Part shown: in pieces, positions 8,204 through 15,740 of the stretch
How the letters are laid out: each line of letters opens with the position of its first letter
Numbering within the stretch: the stretch's first letter is position 1
Assembly: GCA_964492245.1 (NCBI GenBank)
Contig: CAZBJJ010000017.1
Coordinates: 1 to 35,174 of the forward strand
Direction of reading: 5' to 3'
DNA length: 35,174 nt
DNA from: CAZBJJ01 sp964492245
GTDB lineage: Bacteria > Spirochaetota > Spirochaetia > Treponematales > Breznakiellaceae
The notes under the pieces: model-generated
Told to the model about the DNA's origin: nothing
Databases searched by the model: none
What the model saw: only the letters and a program-made list of their open reading frames with translations
Translations under genes and position numbers: made by a program

Positions 8204-9997
8204 ATGAATGCAGATGAACTTCGCAGTAAATACCTTTCTTTTTTTGCCAGCAAGGGGCATGCTATTATTCAGGGCAAGAGCCTGCTACCCGATAACGACC
8301 CCACGGTACTCTTTACCACAGCCGGGATGCACCCCTTGGTCCCCTATATAATGGGCGAAACCCACCCCGCGGGTAGGCGTTTAACTAATTATCAAAAATG
8401 CATAAGAACCGGCGACATCGATGCTGTTGGCGATGACAGCCACTTGACCTTTTTCGAAATGCTGGGCAACTGGTCTTTAGGAGATTATTTTAAGGAAGAG
8501 GCCATAGCTATGAGCTTTGAATTCCTTACCTCTAGCCAGTGGTTGGGCATTCCGTTGGAACGCTTAGGCGTAAGTGTCTTCGAGGGCGACGAAACTGCCC
8601 CCCGCGACGAAGAGTCTGCGCGAATATGGTTGAGCCTTGGAATTCCGGAAAATCGCATTGCCTATCTGCCCCGCGAGGACAACTGGTGGGGCCCAGCGGG
8701 GGCAACCGGTCCCTGTGGCCCGGACACCGAGATGTTTTATTACATCGACGAAAAACCCTGTTCAGATAGCTGTAAGCCTGGCTGTGCCTGCAATAAATGG
8801 CTGGAAATTTGGAACGATGTCTTTATGCAGTACAATAAAACAGCCTCGGGGACCTACGAGCCCTTAGAGCGGACCTGTGTAGACACCGGTATGGGAATTG
8901 AGCGGACGGTAACTATTTTAAACGGCAAAAAATCGGTATACGAAACAGAGATATTTGCGCCCCTTATAGCTCAGGTGCAGAGGCTTTCTGGCTATACCTA
9001 TGGCGAAGACGAAGATATCGACATTTCTGTCCGCATTGTCTGCGACCATGCTCGGGCTGCCAGCTTTATTTTGGGGGATCCAAAGGCGGTTAGCCCTTCT
9101 AACCTGGGAGCTGGCTATGTCTTACGCCGCCTTATTAGACGGGCCGTTCGCCATGGGCGCAAACTGGGCATCGAAGATCATTTTTTAGTGGAAATGGCGA
9201 ATATTGTCATCGGTACCTTTTCTAAGGCCTATCCAGAGTTGGCAGAAAATGCCGAGCGCATTCGCCAGGACCTTCAGCAAGAGGAGAAGAAATTCTTAGA
9301 GACCCTGCAAAAAGGCGAGCATGAATTTGAAAAACTCCTACCCAATCTTTTAAAAAATCCAAAAAAAATTATGCCCGGGCGTTTGGCCTTTAAGCTCTAC
9401 GATACCTATGGCTTTCCCATTGAACTTACCGAAGAGCTTGCGCAGGAAAAAGGGCTGGAAGTAAACCGTGCCGAATTCGACGAGGCCTTTAAAAAACATC
9501 AGGAGCTTTCCCGCTCCAGCTCTGCTGGGGCCTTTAAGGGCGGGCTTTTAGACCACGGCGAACAGACTTTGCGCTATCATACTGCGACCCATCTTTTACA
9601 CACCGCTTTGCGGAAGGTGCTAGGGGAGCATGTGGGGCAAAAGGGTTCAAATATTACTGCCGAGCGCATGCGTTTCGATTTTACCCACCCGGCAGCCATG
9701 AGCGCAGAGGAAATTGCCCAGGTGCAGGCTTTGGTGAACGAGCAAATTCAGCGAAAACTGCCAATTACCGTGGAAATAATGAGCCTAGAGGCCGCCAAGG
9801 CCCAGGGGGCAATTGCCTTTTTTGGCGAAAAATACGAGGACAGCGTTAAGGTGTATTCGATTGGCGATTTTTCCAAGGAGGTCTGCGGTGGGCCCCATGT
9901 GGAAAACACCGGCGAGCTAGGCAGGTTTAAAATTGTCAAGGAGCAGTCGTCCTCTGCGGGCGTCAGGCGCATACGGGCTGTTCTTGAACAGGAATAG
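8204..9997 (+). CDS. alaS: alanyl-tRNA synthetase, short form
   Basis: Charges tRNA-Ala. The class II catalytic core occupies the N-terminal half (FTTAGMHPLVPY, TFFEMLGNWSLGDYFK). The editing domain has its metal-site residues H459 and H463 (HTATH) and C561 and H565 (CGGPH). The protein ends soon after, at 597 residues, whereas typical bacterial AlaRS runs to about 850-880 with a C-terminal C-Ala domain; that domain is absent and the following 100 bases contain no continuation. Short AlaRS is known in spirochaetes, so this reads as a lineage trait, not a break. A cysteine cluster CSDSCKPGCAC sits near residues 186-196. No Shine-Dalgarno is visible; see the promoter at 8166. Confidence 0.95.
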   Translation: MNADELRSKYLSFFASKGHAIIQGKSLLPDNDPTVLFTTAGMHPLVPYIMGETHPAGRRLTNYQKCIRTGDIDAVGDDSHLTFFEMLGNWSLGDYFKEEAIAMSFEFLTSSQWLGIPLERLGVSVFEGDETAPRDEESARIWLSLGIPENRIAYLPREDNWWGPAGATGPCGPDTEMFYYIDEKPCSDSCKPGCACNKWLEIWNDVFMQYNKTASGTYEPLERTCVDTGMGIERTVTILNGKKSVYETEIFAPLIAQVQRLSGYTYGEDEDIDISVRIVCDHARAASFILGDPKAVSPSNLGAGYVLRRLIRRAVRHGRKLGIEDHFLVEMANIVIGTFSKAYPELAENAERIRQDLQQEEKKFLETLQKGEHEFEKLLPNLLKNPKKIMPGRLAFKLYDTYGFPIELTEELAQEKGLEVNRAEFDEAFKKHQELSRSSSAGAFKGGLLDHGEQTLRYHTATHLLHTALRKVLGEHVGQKGSNITAERMRFDFTHPAAMSAEEIAQVQALVNEQIQRKLPITVEIMSLEAAKAQGAIAFFGEKYEDSVKVYSIGDFSKEVCGGPHVENTGELGRFKIVKEQSSSAGVRRIRAVLEQE

Positions 9998-10100
9998 CTT
10001 TTTGTAACAGAAAAGTGTTTGCTTCATTTGTATAGCAGGGATATGCTTTGGAATCTGTTTTGTTTAAAAAGACAGAGAAAATTTTAATAGAAGGGATTTT

Positions 10101-11159
10101 ATGAAGAAATTTGGATGGACAATTACAATTATGGTCATGTTTGGCCTTGTTTTAGCTGCTTTTCCGCTCTTTGCACAGGCCGATTTACAGCCTGCAGCAA
10201 TTGTAAAATTGCACAAGACCGAGCCAATTACGGTTCGCCAATACAATGAGCAATTGGCAAAGACCGAAATGGTGGCCAAGCGCAGCCTAACTCTCGCCGA
10301 AAAAAAACAGGTTCTCGATACCATGATCGACGAGCGATTGGTATTGCAGGCAGCCGAAAAAGATAAAATTACCGTTAGCGATAAAGAGATAGACCAGCAG
10401 CTTCAGCAGGCTAGACTTATGACAAGTCAGTCGGCAGGACGGGAACTGAGCCAGAGCGAGTTTGAAAATGTCATAAAAACCGAAGCGGGTATGAGCTATG
10501 CCGAATATCGAGAAGGCGTACGCAAACAATTGGTGGCACAAAAATATATGATGAACAAAAAGCGGGCCGAATTCGAGTCGATGCCCATGCCCTCGAAGGA
10601 GGAAATTCAGAGCGCCTACGATTTAAACCAGACAAAGCTCGTGCGCCCCCATACAGTAAAGGCCTCGCTTATTCTTGTGCAAAGCGATGGCAGTGCCGAC
10701 GGCCCGGCAAAGGCCAAAAAGCTGGCAGATAGCTTGGCCAAAGAAATTGGCAATAGCTCTTCGAAGTTTGATGAGGTCGCATTTAAGGCGCGCACCGGTA
10801 AACTTGGCTACGAGGCAGATACTGGCGCCGTTATTCCCCGCATTCCCGAGGTACAACAGCTTTTTGGGCAGGCCTTTATTACCGCGCTTTTTGGCCTTCG
10901 TGTTGACGAGATCTCTGCGGTAATCGATACGCCAAGGGGCTATATGATTGCCAAACCGCTTGAGGTCTATGCGCAAAAAATGCTCACTCTGGAGGATCCC
11001 TACCAGCCAGGGGCCACTGTTACGGTTCGGGACTATCTGGGAAATCAATTGCTCCAGCAAAAACAGGCCCAATTGGTCGAAAAAGTAACGCGCGATTTAA
11101 TTGCCGAATTGCGAAAGGGCAAGCCGTACCAGATATTTGAAAAAAACCTCGGTCTTTAA
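10101..11159 (+). CDS. exported SurA/PrsA-like peptidyl-prolyl isomerase or chaperone
   Basis: A 352-residue envelope protein. The signal peptide (about residues 1-25, ending LFAQA) is followed by a SurA_N-type helical chaperone segment (about 35-165), with the family-like stretch QVLDTMIDERLVLQAAEKDKI. Next comes a region near 175-290 that resembles a rotamase (parvulin) domain, including RPHTVKASLILV and a GYMIAKPLEV end. Such proteins assist folding of exported or outer-membrane proteins in the periplasm. The parvulin motifs are weak, so isomerase activity is uncertain. AGAAGGG lies before the ATG. The stop codon overlaps the nusB start (TAATG), so they are probably co-transcribed. Confidence 0.75.
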   Translation: MKKFGWTITIMVMFGLVLAAFPLFAQADLQPAAIVKLHKTEPITVRQYNEQLAKTEMVAKRSLTLAEKKQVLDTMIDERLVLQAAEKDKITVSDKEIDQQLQQARLMTSQSAGRELSQSEFENVIKTEAGMSYAEYREGVRKQLVAQKYMMNKKRAEFESMPMPSKEEIQSAYDLNQTKLVRPHTVKASLILVQSDGSADGPAKAKKLADSLAKEIGNSSSKFDEVAFKARTGKLGYEADTGAVIPRIPEVQQLFGQAFITALFGLRVDEISAVIDTPRGYMIAKPLEVYAQKMLTLEDPYQPGATVTVRDYLGNQLLQQKQAQLVEKVTRDLIAELRKGKPYQIFEKNLGL

Positions 11160-11596
11160 TGGCTTCCAGAAGAACCGGGCGTATTATTGCCTTCCAAGCC
11201 CTGTATGCCTGGGATATGGCCACAATTGATGGGCAGGATTTACTCGATTTTTCCTGGCTGGATGGGAAAAAACAAAAAAAGCTCGACGAGTCCACCCAAG
11301 TATTTTCGCGCCATCTTATTATGGGAACCATTGAAAACATAAAGGAGATTGACCGGCTTATAACTGCCCAGCTAAAAAATTGGGACTTCGAGCGGGTAAA
11401 CAAGGTCGATCTGGCCATTTTGCGCCTAAGCTGTTTTTCTCTTTTGTATCAAAGGGATATAGCCCCCTCTATTGTTATAGACGAGGCCATCGATATAAGT
11501 AAGGATTTTGGCAGTGACGATTCTTTTCGCTTTGTAAATGGAATATTGGATGCCATAGCCAAAAAAGAGGCAGGGGATGATTCGGCGGGGAGCTAA
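11159..11596 (+). CDS. nusB: transcription antitermination factor NusB
   Basis: RNA-binding antitermination factor acting with NusE/S10 on rRNA leader transcripts. The 145 residues match the family length. The N-terminal RRTGRIIAFQALYAWDM and C-terminal PSIVIDEAIDISKDFGSDDSFRFVNGILD are diagnostic. The ATG overlaps the upstream stop by one base and has no strong ribosome site of its own, implying coupling. The next gene begins 20 bases before its end. Confidence 0.93.
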   Translation: MASRRTGRIIAFQALYAWDMATIDGQDLLDFSWLDGKKQKKLDESTQVFSRHLIMGTIENIKEIDRLITAQLKNWDFERVNKVDLAILRLSCFSLLYQRDIAPSIVIDEAIDISKDFGSDDSFRFVNGILDAIAKKEAGDDSAGS

Positions 11597-13316
11597 GGCT
11601 ATTTTAATTGCTCCTCCTGTTCTTCCCGCTGTTTTGCTAGTATGTGCTGTGTTGTTTTGCTCCTGTGGCAGCCCTAAAACGTCCTATCAGTCTGAATTTT
11701 TACAGAATTTAAAAAAACTAGACAGCTCAGTTGTCCGCTTTCAAATTGATGGCGGGCAGCAAAAACCCAAAAAAATAATCCGCCTTTTAAAGCGGTATCA
11801 GGGACAGGCCAGCTCCTCTAAAGAGCATATTGCCCTCATTAAACGAGCTAAAACCTTACAAGAAGCTGATGGGATGTCTGCCAAGGAGTACTATCAATTT
11901 TCTAAACAGGCCTGGGAAAAACTGCCCTGGTCCGAGGAGCTCTGTGCGCTTATGAGCTACCAGGCAATTTTGGCCGACAATCGCGAGGATTTTTTTGTCT
12001 TTTCGGCGGGCTTACCGGAGGGGCCCTATGCAGAAATAGTGCTTACCGGGCTTTTGCATTTTTCGCTTTTCGATACTCCAGAATCTGCCAGCGAACTTGG
12101 GGCTGCAGTGCAGTATGCCCGAGATATACAGCGTTTTTGTCTTAGGGCGGGCGAACCCGGCTGGGCCGATGCCTGGCTATTGCGGGCAGTTTGGCTTTCG
12201 CTGTTGGCGGGCCAAAACTCCGAGGCAGTGGCCCTATTAAATCCGCTGTTTTTCGATGAACAACTTCCCAACGAGCCCCTTGTTCAGGCAGCAATTACAT
12301 TGTATTCGCTGGCAGATAGGCCCGACCTTGCCCTAGAGCTCTACGAAAGGCAGAGCCCAGGCGAAAGCAGCCTGCAATACGCCGAACTGCTGTGGCGAAC
12401 TGGGGAGCGGGAGCGGGCCGCACAGCAGTGGCGCAATCCCGCCCTGTCTATGGACTACCGCGCTAGGTACAATGCTGCCCATTTTGCACCCACTGCCGAG
12501 GATGTGCCCCGGCTAATGGAGAGCCTGGCCGCCACAGGAGAGGGCAGTAAAGAGCACTGGCAGAGCCCCGATCACTGGGTAAGCCTGCGTATTTTGCTGG
12601 CAAGGCTTGGCGATGAGGACGCGGAGAGCCTGCGGGCAACAGAATTGCCAGACTGGCTGCCCAAGGGGGAGGGCTCAGATCTGCGCACAGAGACTGCAGC
12701 AAGTTCGGGCGCAGGCCAGAATGCAGATCTGCGGTTGGAATTGGAGAGCCTTGCCAGGATGGATCCGAGCAGGGATATACAGGCCATTTTGGCCGGATAC
12801 TGGCAGGCGGTAAATACATGGCCAGAAAGCGAACAGGCCTGGTTGACCGCCCTGTCCTGGAGCGCTCGGTATAGCTTTTACGAGGAGCTTTCGCTGTTAA
12901 TACAGCGGGCCGACGAGGCAGGTTTTCATTGCCTGTCCCTGGATTATTACCGGGCCTTAAATGCCACGGTGCAGGGCAGGCTGCAGGAGGCCCGGGAGCT
13001 TTTAACGGGACTTGCCGCAGATAGCCAGGCATGGCGCGCCTTGGTGGATATCAGTTTAATTTCGAGTGCCCAGCGAGAATATCGCCAGAGCCTAGAAGAG
13101 CTTGCGCTGGCCGAGTCGCTATTGGTGCGGGAAGTTAAGGCTGGGCAGGCCAGTGTGGATGAGTATGTGGACGTATTGGAAAGAATTGCCGGACTTCAGG
13201 AACAGCTAGGGATGAAGAGCGAGGCGCAACGGACAAGACGATATGCCCGCGACCTTTTGCCCTCATCCCTGTATTTGAATAGACTGCTTTTGCTTAAAGA
13301 TTTAGGGAAACTCTAA
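11577..13316 (+). CDS. large TPR-like lipoprotein
   Basis: Unassigned envelope protein of 579 residues. A basic N-terminus and hydrophobic stretch end in LFCSC|G, with C30 as the likely lipidated cysteine, a spirochaetal-style lipobox. The rest is alpha-helical with Ala/Leu/Trp-rich helix pairs (such as AELLWRTGERERAAQQW and SLEELALAESLL) that look like degenerate TPR repeats, suggesting a scaffold or binding role. It starts inside nusB (20-base overlap) with GAGG/GGGG before the ATG. No catalytic motif is visible. It is the last gene of the run, with a dyad right at its stop codon. Confidence 0.75.
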   Translation: MIRRGAKAILIAPPVLPAVLLVCAVLFCSCGSPKTSYQSEFLQNLKKLDSSVVRFQIDGGQQKPKKIIRLLKRYQGQASSSKEHIALIKRAKTLQEADGMSAKEYYQFSKQAWEKLPWSEELCALMSYQAILADNREDFFVFSAGLPEGPYAEIVLTGLLHFSLFDTPESASELGAAVQYARDIQRFCLRAGEPGWADAWLLRAVWLSLLAGQNSEAVALLNPLFFDEQLPNEPLVQAAITLYSLADRPDLALELYERQSPGESSLQYAELLWRTGERERAAQQWRNPALSMDYRARYNAAHFAPTAEDVPRLMESLAATGEGSKEHWQSPDHWVSLRILLARLGDEDAESLRATELPDWLPKGEGSDLRTETAASSGAGQNADLRLELESLARMDPSRDIQAILAGYWQAVNTWPESEQAWLTALSWSARYSFYEELSLLIQRADEAGFHCLSLDYYRALNATVQGRLQEARELLTGLAADSQAWRALVDISLISSAQREYRQSLEELALAESLLVREVKAGQASVDEYVDVLERIAGLQEQLGMKSEAQRTRRYARDLLPSSLYLNRLLLLKDLGKL

Positions 13317-13337
13317 AAACCTGATTCGATTTTAGAG
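13311..13337. terminator. dyad between convergent lipoprotein and groES genes
   Basis: CTCTAAAA (13311-13318) and TTTTAGAG (13330-13337) form a perfect 8-bp stem with an 11-nt loop covering the lipoprotein stop codon. It sits between two converging genes and could end both transcripts, but it lacks a strong T-tract on either strand. Confidence 0.35.
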
Positions 13338-13355
13338 GCCCCCCTTTACATGTAT

Positions 13356-13622
13356 CTACTCAATAACGGCAATTACATCCGGCATTTTTAAAATAAGGTG
13401 CTCGGTGCCATCAATTTTAATCTGGGTCCCTGCATATTTGTCGTACATAACTTTTTGTCCAACGCTGACCTTTATTTGCTCTTTGTCATCGCCAACAGCT
13501 ACAACAGTGCCCGCCTGGGTTTTTTCCTGGGCATTGTCGGGAATGATAATGCCGCTGGATGTCTTTGCCTCTTTTTCTTCCAATTTGACCATAATGCGGT
13601 CGCCTAGTGGTTTTACCTTCAT
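13356..13622 (-). CDS. groES: co-chaperonin GroES
   Basis: Lid of the GroEL folding chamber. The 88 residues follow the family throughout: MKVKPLGDRIMVKL, the mobile loop EAKTSSGIIIPDNAQEK (about 18-34), the roof-loop region and a C-terminal ILKMPDVIAVIE. AGGAGG precedes the ATG. GroEL is not adjacent on either side, so the pair is split in this genome, as in some other spirochaetes. No CIRCE element (TTAGCACTC dyad) is present upstream. Confidence 0.96.
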   Translation of the reverse strand: MKVKPLGDRIMVKLEEKEAKTSSGIIIPDNAQEKTQAGTVVAVGDDKEQIKVSVGQKVMYDKYAGTQIKIDGTEHLILKMPDVIAVIE

Positions 13623-13654
13623 AGAATCCTCCTGGGTGTATAAATATATATGGA

Positions 13655-13684
13655 AATATACGGAAATGAGAGGGGGGCGGTCAA
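13655..13684 (-). promoter_or_regulatory. groES promoter
   Basis: Minus strand: TTGACC (13684-13679), 18-bp spacer, TATATT (13660-13655), each matching the consensus at five of six positions. The leader to the groES ATG is about 25 nt and contains AGGAGG. It reads as a housekeeping promoter without heat-shock operator. Confidence 0.6.
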
Positions 13685-13702
13685 GCGAATGGGGCTTTTT
13701 GC

Positions 13703-13732
13703 TTGTCTGTTTACAATCTCTGTCGATATATA
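13703..13732 (+). promoter_or_regulatory. weak candidate promoter of the VWA gene
   Basis: TTGTCT (13703-13708), 18-bp spacer, TATATA (13727-13732); an overlapping TATAAG is at 13729. The gene's ATG at 13737 is only four bases past the -10 box and has no Shine-Dalgarno sequence. Confidence 0.35.
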
Positions 13733-13736
13733 AGAT

Positions 13737-14864
13737 ATGAATAGTAATGCTTTTGTCCGAATGTCTGCTAGCCTTGTTCTGGCTCTCCTCTTATCTTTGA
13801 ATACAATACATGTTTTTGCCCAGAGCCTAGAACTTGGACCCGAGGATTTGCGCATTGAACAGCGGGCCGACGGCGGTTTTCATTTATATATTCGCAAACA
13901 TGGCGATATTGAATCGGTGCTTTTAGTGGAGTCGACGCGAGACCCGACAATGCGGGCCGACAATTATGCCTACCGTGCGAAGGAGTGGAATGCCGTAAAC
14001 GGCGATGAAAAACGCATTTTGGATGGCCAATTCATAGAGGGGGAAACAGCCCGCTATAGCTTGGTGGCGACAAAGACCGAAAAAGATGCGGTTTTTGGCG
14101 AGGCCTTTCATGTTTTTATTCCTTGGATTGTCGAGTTTGGCTATCCCTGGACGCGGCATGGCGAGCTCTATGTGGTGGATGGCACCTATTTTAATATTCG
14201 CAGCTTTGCCATGGGCTTTGCCGATTACCGGGGCTCCTGGACGGACAATCCCTTTACCCTGCGGGTAAGCCAGGCCCCACAAAAGGGAGAACCCGAGGGC
14301 AATTATATGCGCGAAGCGGTAGAGGCATTTGCCGAAATTTCCGAAGGTGGCAAGCTCATACATTCCCGGGGCCCCGCCGATATTGCCGAAAAAATTAAAG
14401 ATGCCCTAGAGCTGCCAACGGGCCGCAGTGTCGATATTGTCGTTGTTTTAGATACCACCGCGAGTATGGATGACGATATAGACGAGGTTCGCAAGAAGGT
14501 GGTGCCCATTATAAAAGAATTGGCGGGTAAGGCCAGCTCGCTACGGGTGGGGATGGTGCTGTTTAAAGATTATTATGAGCAATATTTGACAAATAAGCAC
14601 GATTTTACCAGCGATTTAGCCCAGATTCAGCGCCGCCTCGACTTTATTCGCGTTGGAGGGGGGCGCGATATTCCAGAGGCGGTCTACGAGGCCCTCCACG
14701 TGGCAGCAACCGGCTTTCCCTGGTCGGCCCAGGAGCGCATTGCCCTGTTAATTGGAGATGCGCCCCCCCATCCGCGCCAGCGCGGAGCCATTTCTAAAGA
14801 GATGGCCCTCGGGGAATTGGCGCGGCGCAATGTGGTGGTGAATGCTATTATTTTGCCTCAGTGA
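13737..14864 (+). CDS. exported von Willebrand factor A domain protein
   Basis: A 375-residue protein with a signal peptide (hydrophobic core 12-27, cleavage likely after VFA). An N-terminal region of about 200 residues is unassigned. A C-terminal VWA domain starts at VDIVVVLDTTAS; D239, T241 and S243 form a DxSxS-like MIDAS metal site with T for the first S. Further metal-site candidates are D311 (GGRDIPE) and D341 (IGDAPPH). VWA domains bind protein partners through a metal, so an adhesion or envelope-assembly role is possible but not shown. The start could also be the ATG at 13761. Neither has a ribosome site. It overlaps the converging lipoprotein gene by 17 bases. Confidence 0.8.
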   Translation: MNSNAFVRMSASLVLALLLSLNTIHVFAQSLELGPEDLRIEQRADGGFHLYIRKHGDIESVLLVESTRDPTMRADNYAYRAKEWNAVNGDEKRILDGQFIEGETARYSLVATKTEKDAVFGEAFHVFIPWIVEFGYPWTRHGELYVVDGTYFNIRSFAMGFADYRGSWTDNPFTLRVSQAPQKGEPEGNYMREAVEAFAEISEGGKLIHSRGPADIAEKIKDALELPTGRSVDIVVVLDTTASMDDDIDEVRKKVVPIIKELAGKASSLRVGMVLFKDYYEQYLTNKHDFTSDLAQIQRRLDFIRVGGGRDIPEAVYEALHVAATGFPWSAQERIALLIGDAPPHPRQRGAISKEMALGELARRNVVVNAIILPQ

Positions 14865-15258
14865 GTATTTTTGCTAAAATTTTTTCGCTGAGCACGCGGA
14901 ATTGGGCGGGTAAAAGATCTGCCTCGGGGCCCTCGTACAGGGCCAAAAGTTCTTCGAAGCCCTGTTTAGCCTGCCCGTGGTCGCCTTTTTTAAAATAAAT
15001 AAAGGCAATTTCGTAGCGGGCCGCCGAGGTGGCGTAGAGATCGTTGGGATAGCGATCTAAAATAGCCTGATAATACTGAAGGGCCCGATCTGGCCGCCTT
15101 TTGTCGCTGGCCTCCTGAGCTCGCTGAATGAGCTCGCTGGTTTCTAGGCCTTCCTCTATGACAATAGGGCCACTGGTGCAGGATGCGCCTAAGAGCACAT
15201 ACAGCCCAAGGATTGCTGCCACAATACTGGAGTTCCACGACGTCCTTGTTTTACGCAT
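14848..15258 (-). CDS. small TPR-like lipoprotein
   Basis: A 136-residue predicted lipoprotein. The basic start MRKTRTSW and a hydrophobic segment end in LLGAS|C with C27 lipidated. Two TPR-like helix pairs follow (RRPDRALQYYQAILDRYPND and ARYEIAFIYFKKGDHGQAKQGFEELLALY, about residues 54-110). This is the tol-pal/BamD-like repeat style, so a scaffold role in the envelope is plausible. GGAAG precedes the ATG. It lies 11 bases downstream of the cysteine-rich gene on the same strand, and its 3' end overlaps the VWA gene. Confidence 0.75.
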   Translation of the reverse strand: MRKTRTSWNSSIVAAILGLYVLLGASCTSGPIVIEEGLETSELIQRAQEASDKRRPDRALQYYQAILDRYPNDLYATSAARYEIAFIYFKKGDHGQAKQGFEELLALYEGPEADLLPAQFRVLSEKILAKILTEAK

Positions 15259-15269
15259 ATTCTTCCTTT

Positions 15270-15596
15270 CTAAAAAATAAAAAGCTCGTCCTTAACCGGA
15301 AGTGAGTTTTTTAAGTCCCGTATAAATTCGGAGCTCTCTCCCATGGCCTCGTAGGCATCGCAGGAATAAATGCTCCGGCGGGCTACCGTACAATATTTAT
15401 ATACTTTTTCCTCTCCGTTTTTCTTTTTCCACTTGCCAGCAGTACAGCGCACCCGTAAAAAATAGCGATCGTCGCCATCGGGGTTGCTGGGCACAAGCTT
15501 ACAGTTGATACAATTAGCGCAGTAGATCTTGCTTGTTCTGGTACCGCTTTCGGAACACACTGCTACAGAGACGTCTGTTACGAACTGCGAGTCCAT
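15270..15596 (-). CDS. small cysteine-rich protein of unknown function
   Basis: I do not recognise this 108-residue protein. It has six clustered or paired cysteines besides C14: CANCINC (C26, C29, C32), then C51, C69 and C79, in a basic, aromatic context (KWKKKNGEEKVYKYC). This pattern suggests zinc or iron-sulfur binding. There is no signal peptide, so it is probably cytoplasmic. An open frame extends upstream to 15638, but GGAGG (15602-15606) lies 5 nt before the ATG at 15596, so that start is chosen. It precedes the small lipoprotein on the minus strand and is divergent from argJ. Confidence 0.7.
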   Translation of the reverse strand: MDSQFVTDVSVAVCSESGTRTSKIYCANCINCKLVPSNPDGDDRYFLRVRCTAGKWKKKNGEEKVYKYCTVARRSIYSCDAYEAMGESSEFIRDLKNSLPVKDELFIF

Positions 15597-15687
15597 GAGA
15601 TCCTCCTTTATGAACTTGTTAGAATAGTATCGCGGCAATGCCGAGTCGTCAAGGTTTTTCGAGGGGCATCCTGCCGATTACTGGGTC

Positions 15688-15717
15688 TTGAAAAAAAAGG
15701 CCGTAAGGCCTCATTAT
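15688..15717 (+). promoter_or_regulatory. argJ: argJ promoter with dyad in the spacer
   Basis: TTGAAA (15688-15693), 18-bp spacer, CATTAT (15712-15717). The dyad AGGCC-GTAA-GGCCT (15698-15711) fills the spacer between the boxes, a position where a bound regulator would block polymerase. An arginine-responsive repressor is a guess; the dyad does not resemble the AT-rich ARG box. Confidence 0.5.
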
Positions 15718-15740
15718 ATGGGGAGTGTGGGGGAGATTCT

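Noticed and set aside
9998..10100. Lost C-terminus of AlaRS through a frameshift
   Set aside because: The bases are AT-rich noncoding leader of the next gene and show no C-Ala-like reading in any frame.
13623..13736. CIRCE heat-shock operator for groES
   Set aside because: No TTAGCACTC-N9-GAGTGCTAA-like dyad in the divergent region.
15690..15711. Minus-strand intrinsic terminator (5-bp stem followed by T8)
   Set aside because: No minus-strand gene lies upstream of it within reach, the stem is short, and the same bases fit the argJ promoter spacer.
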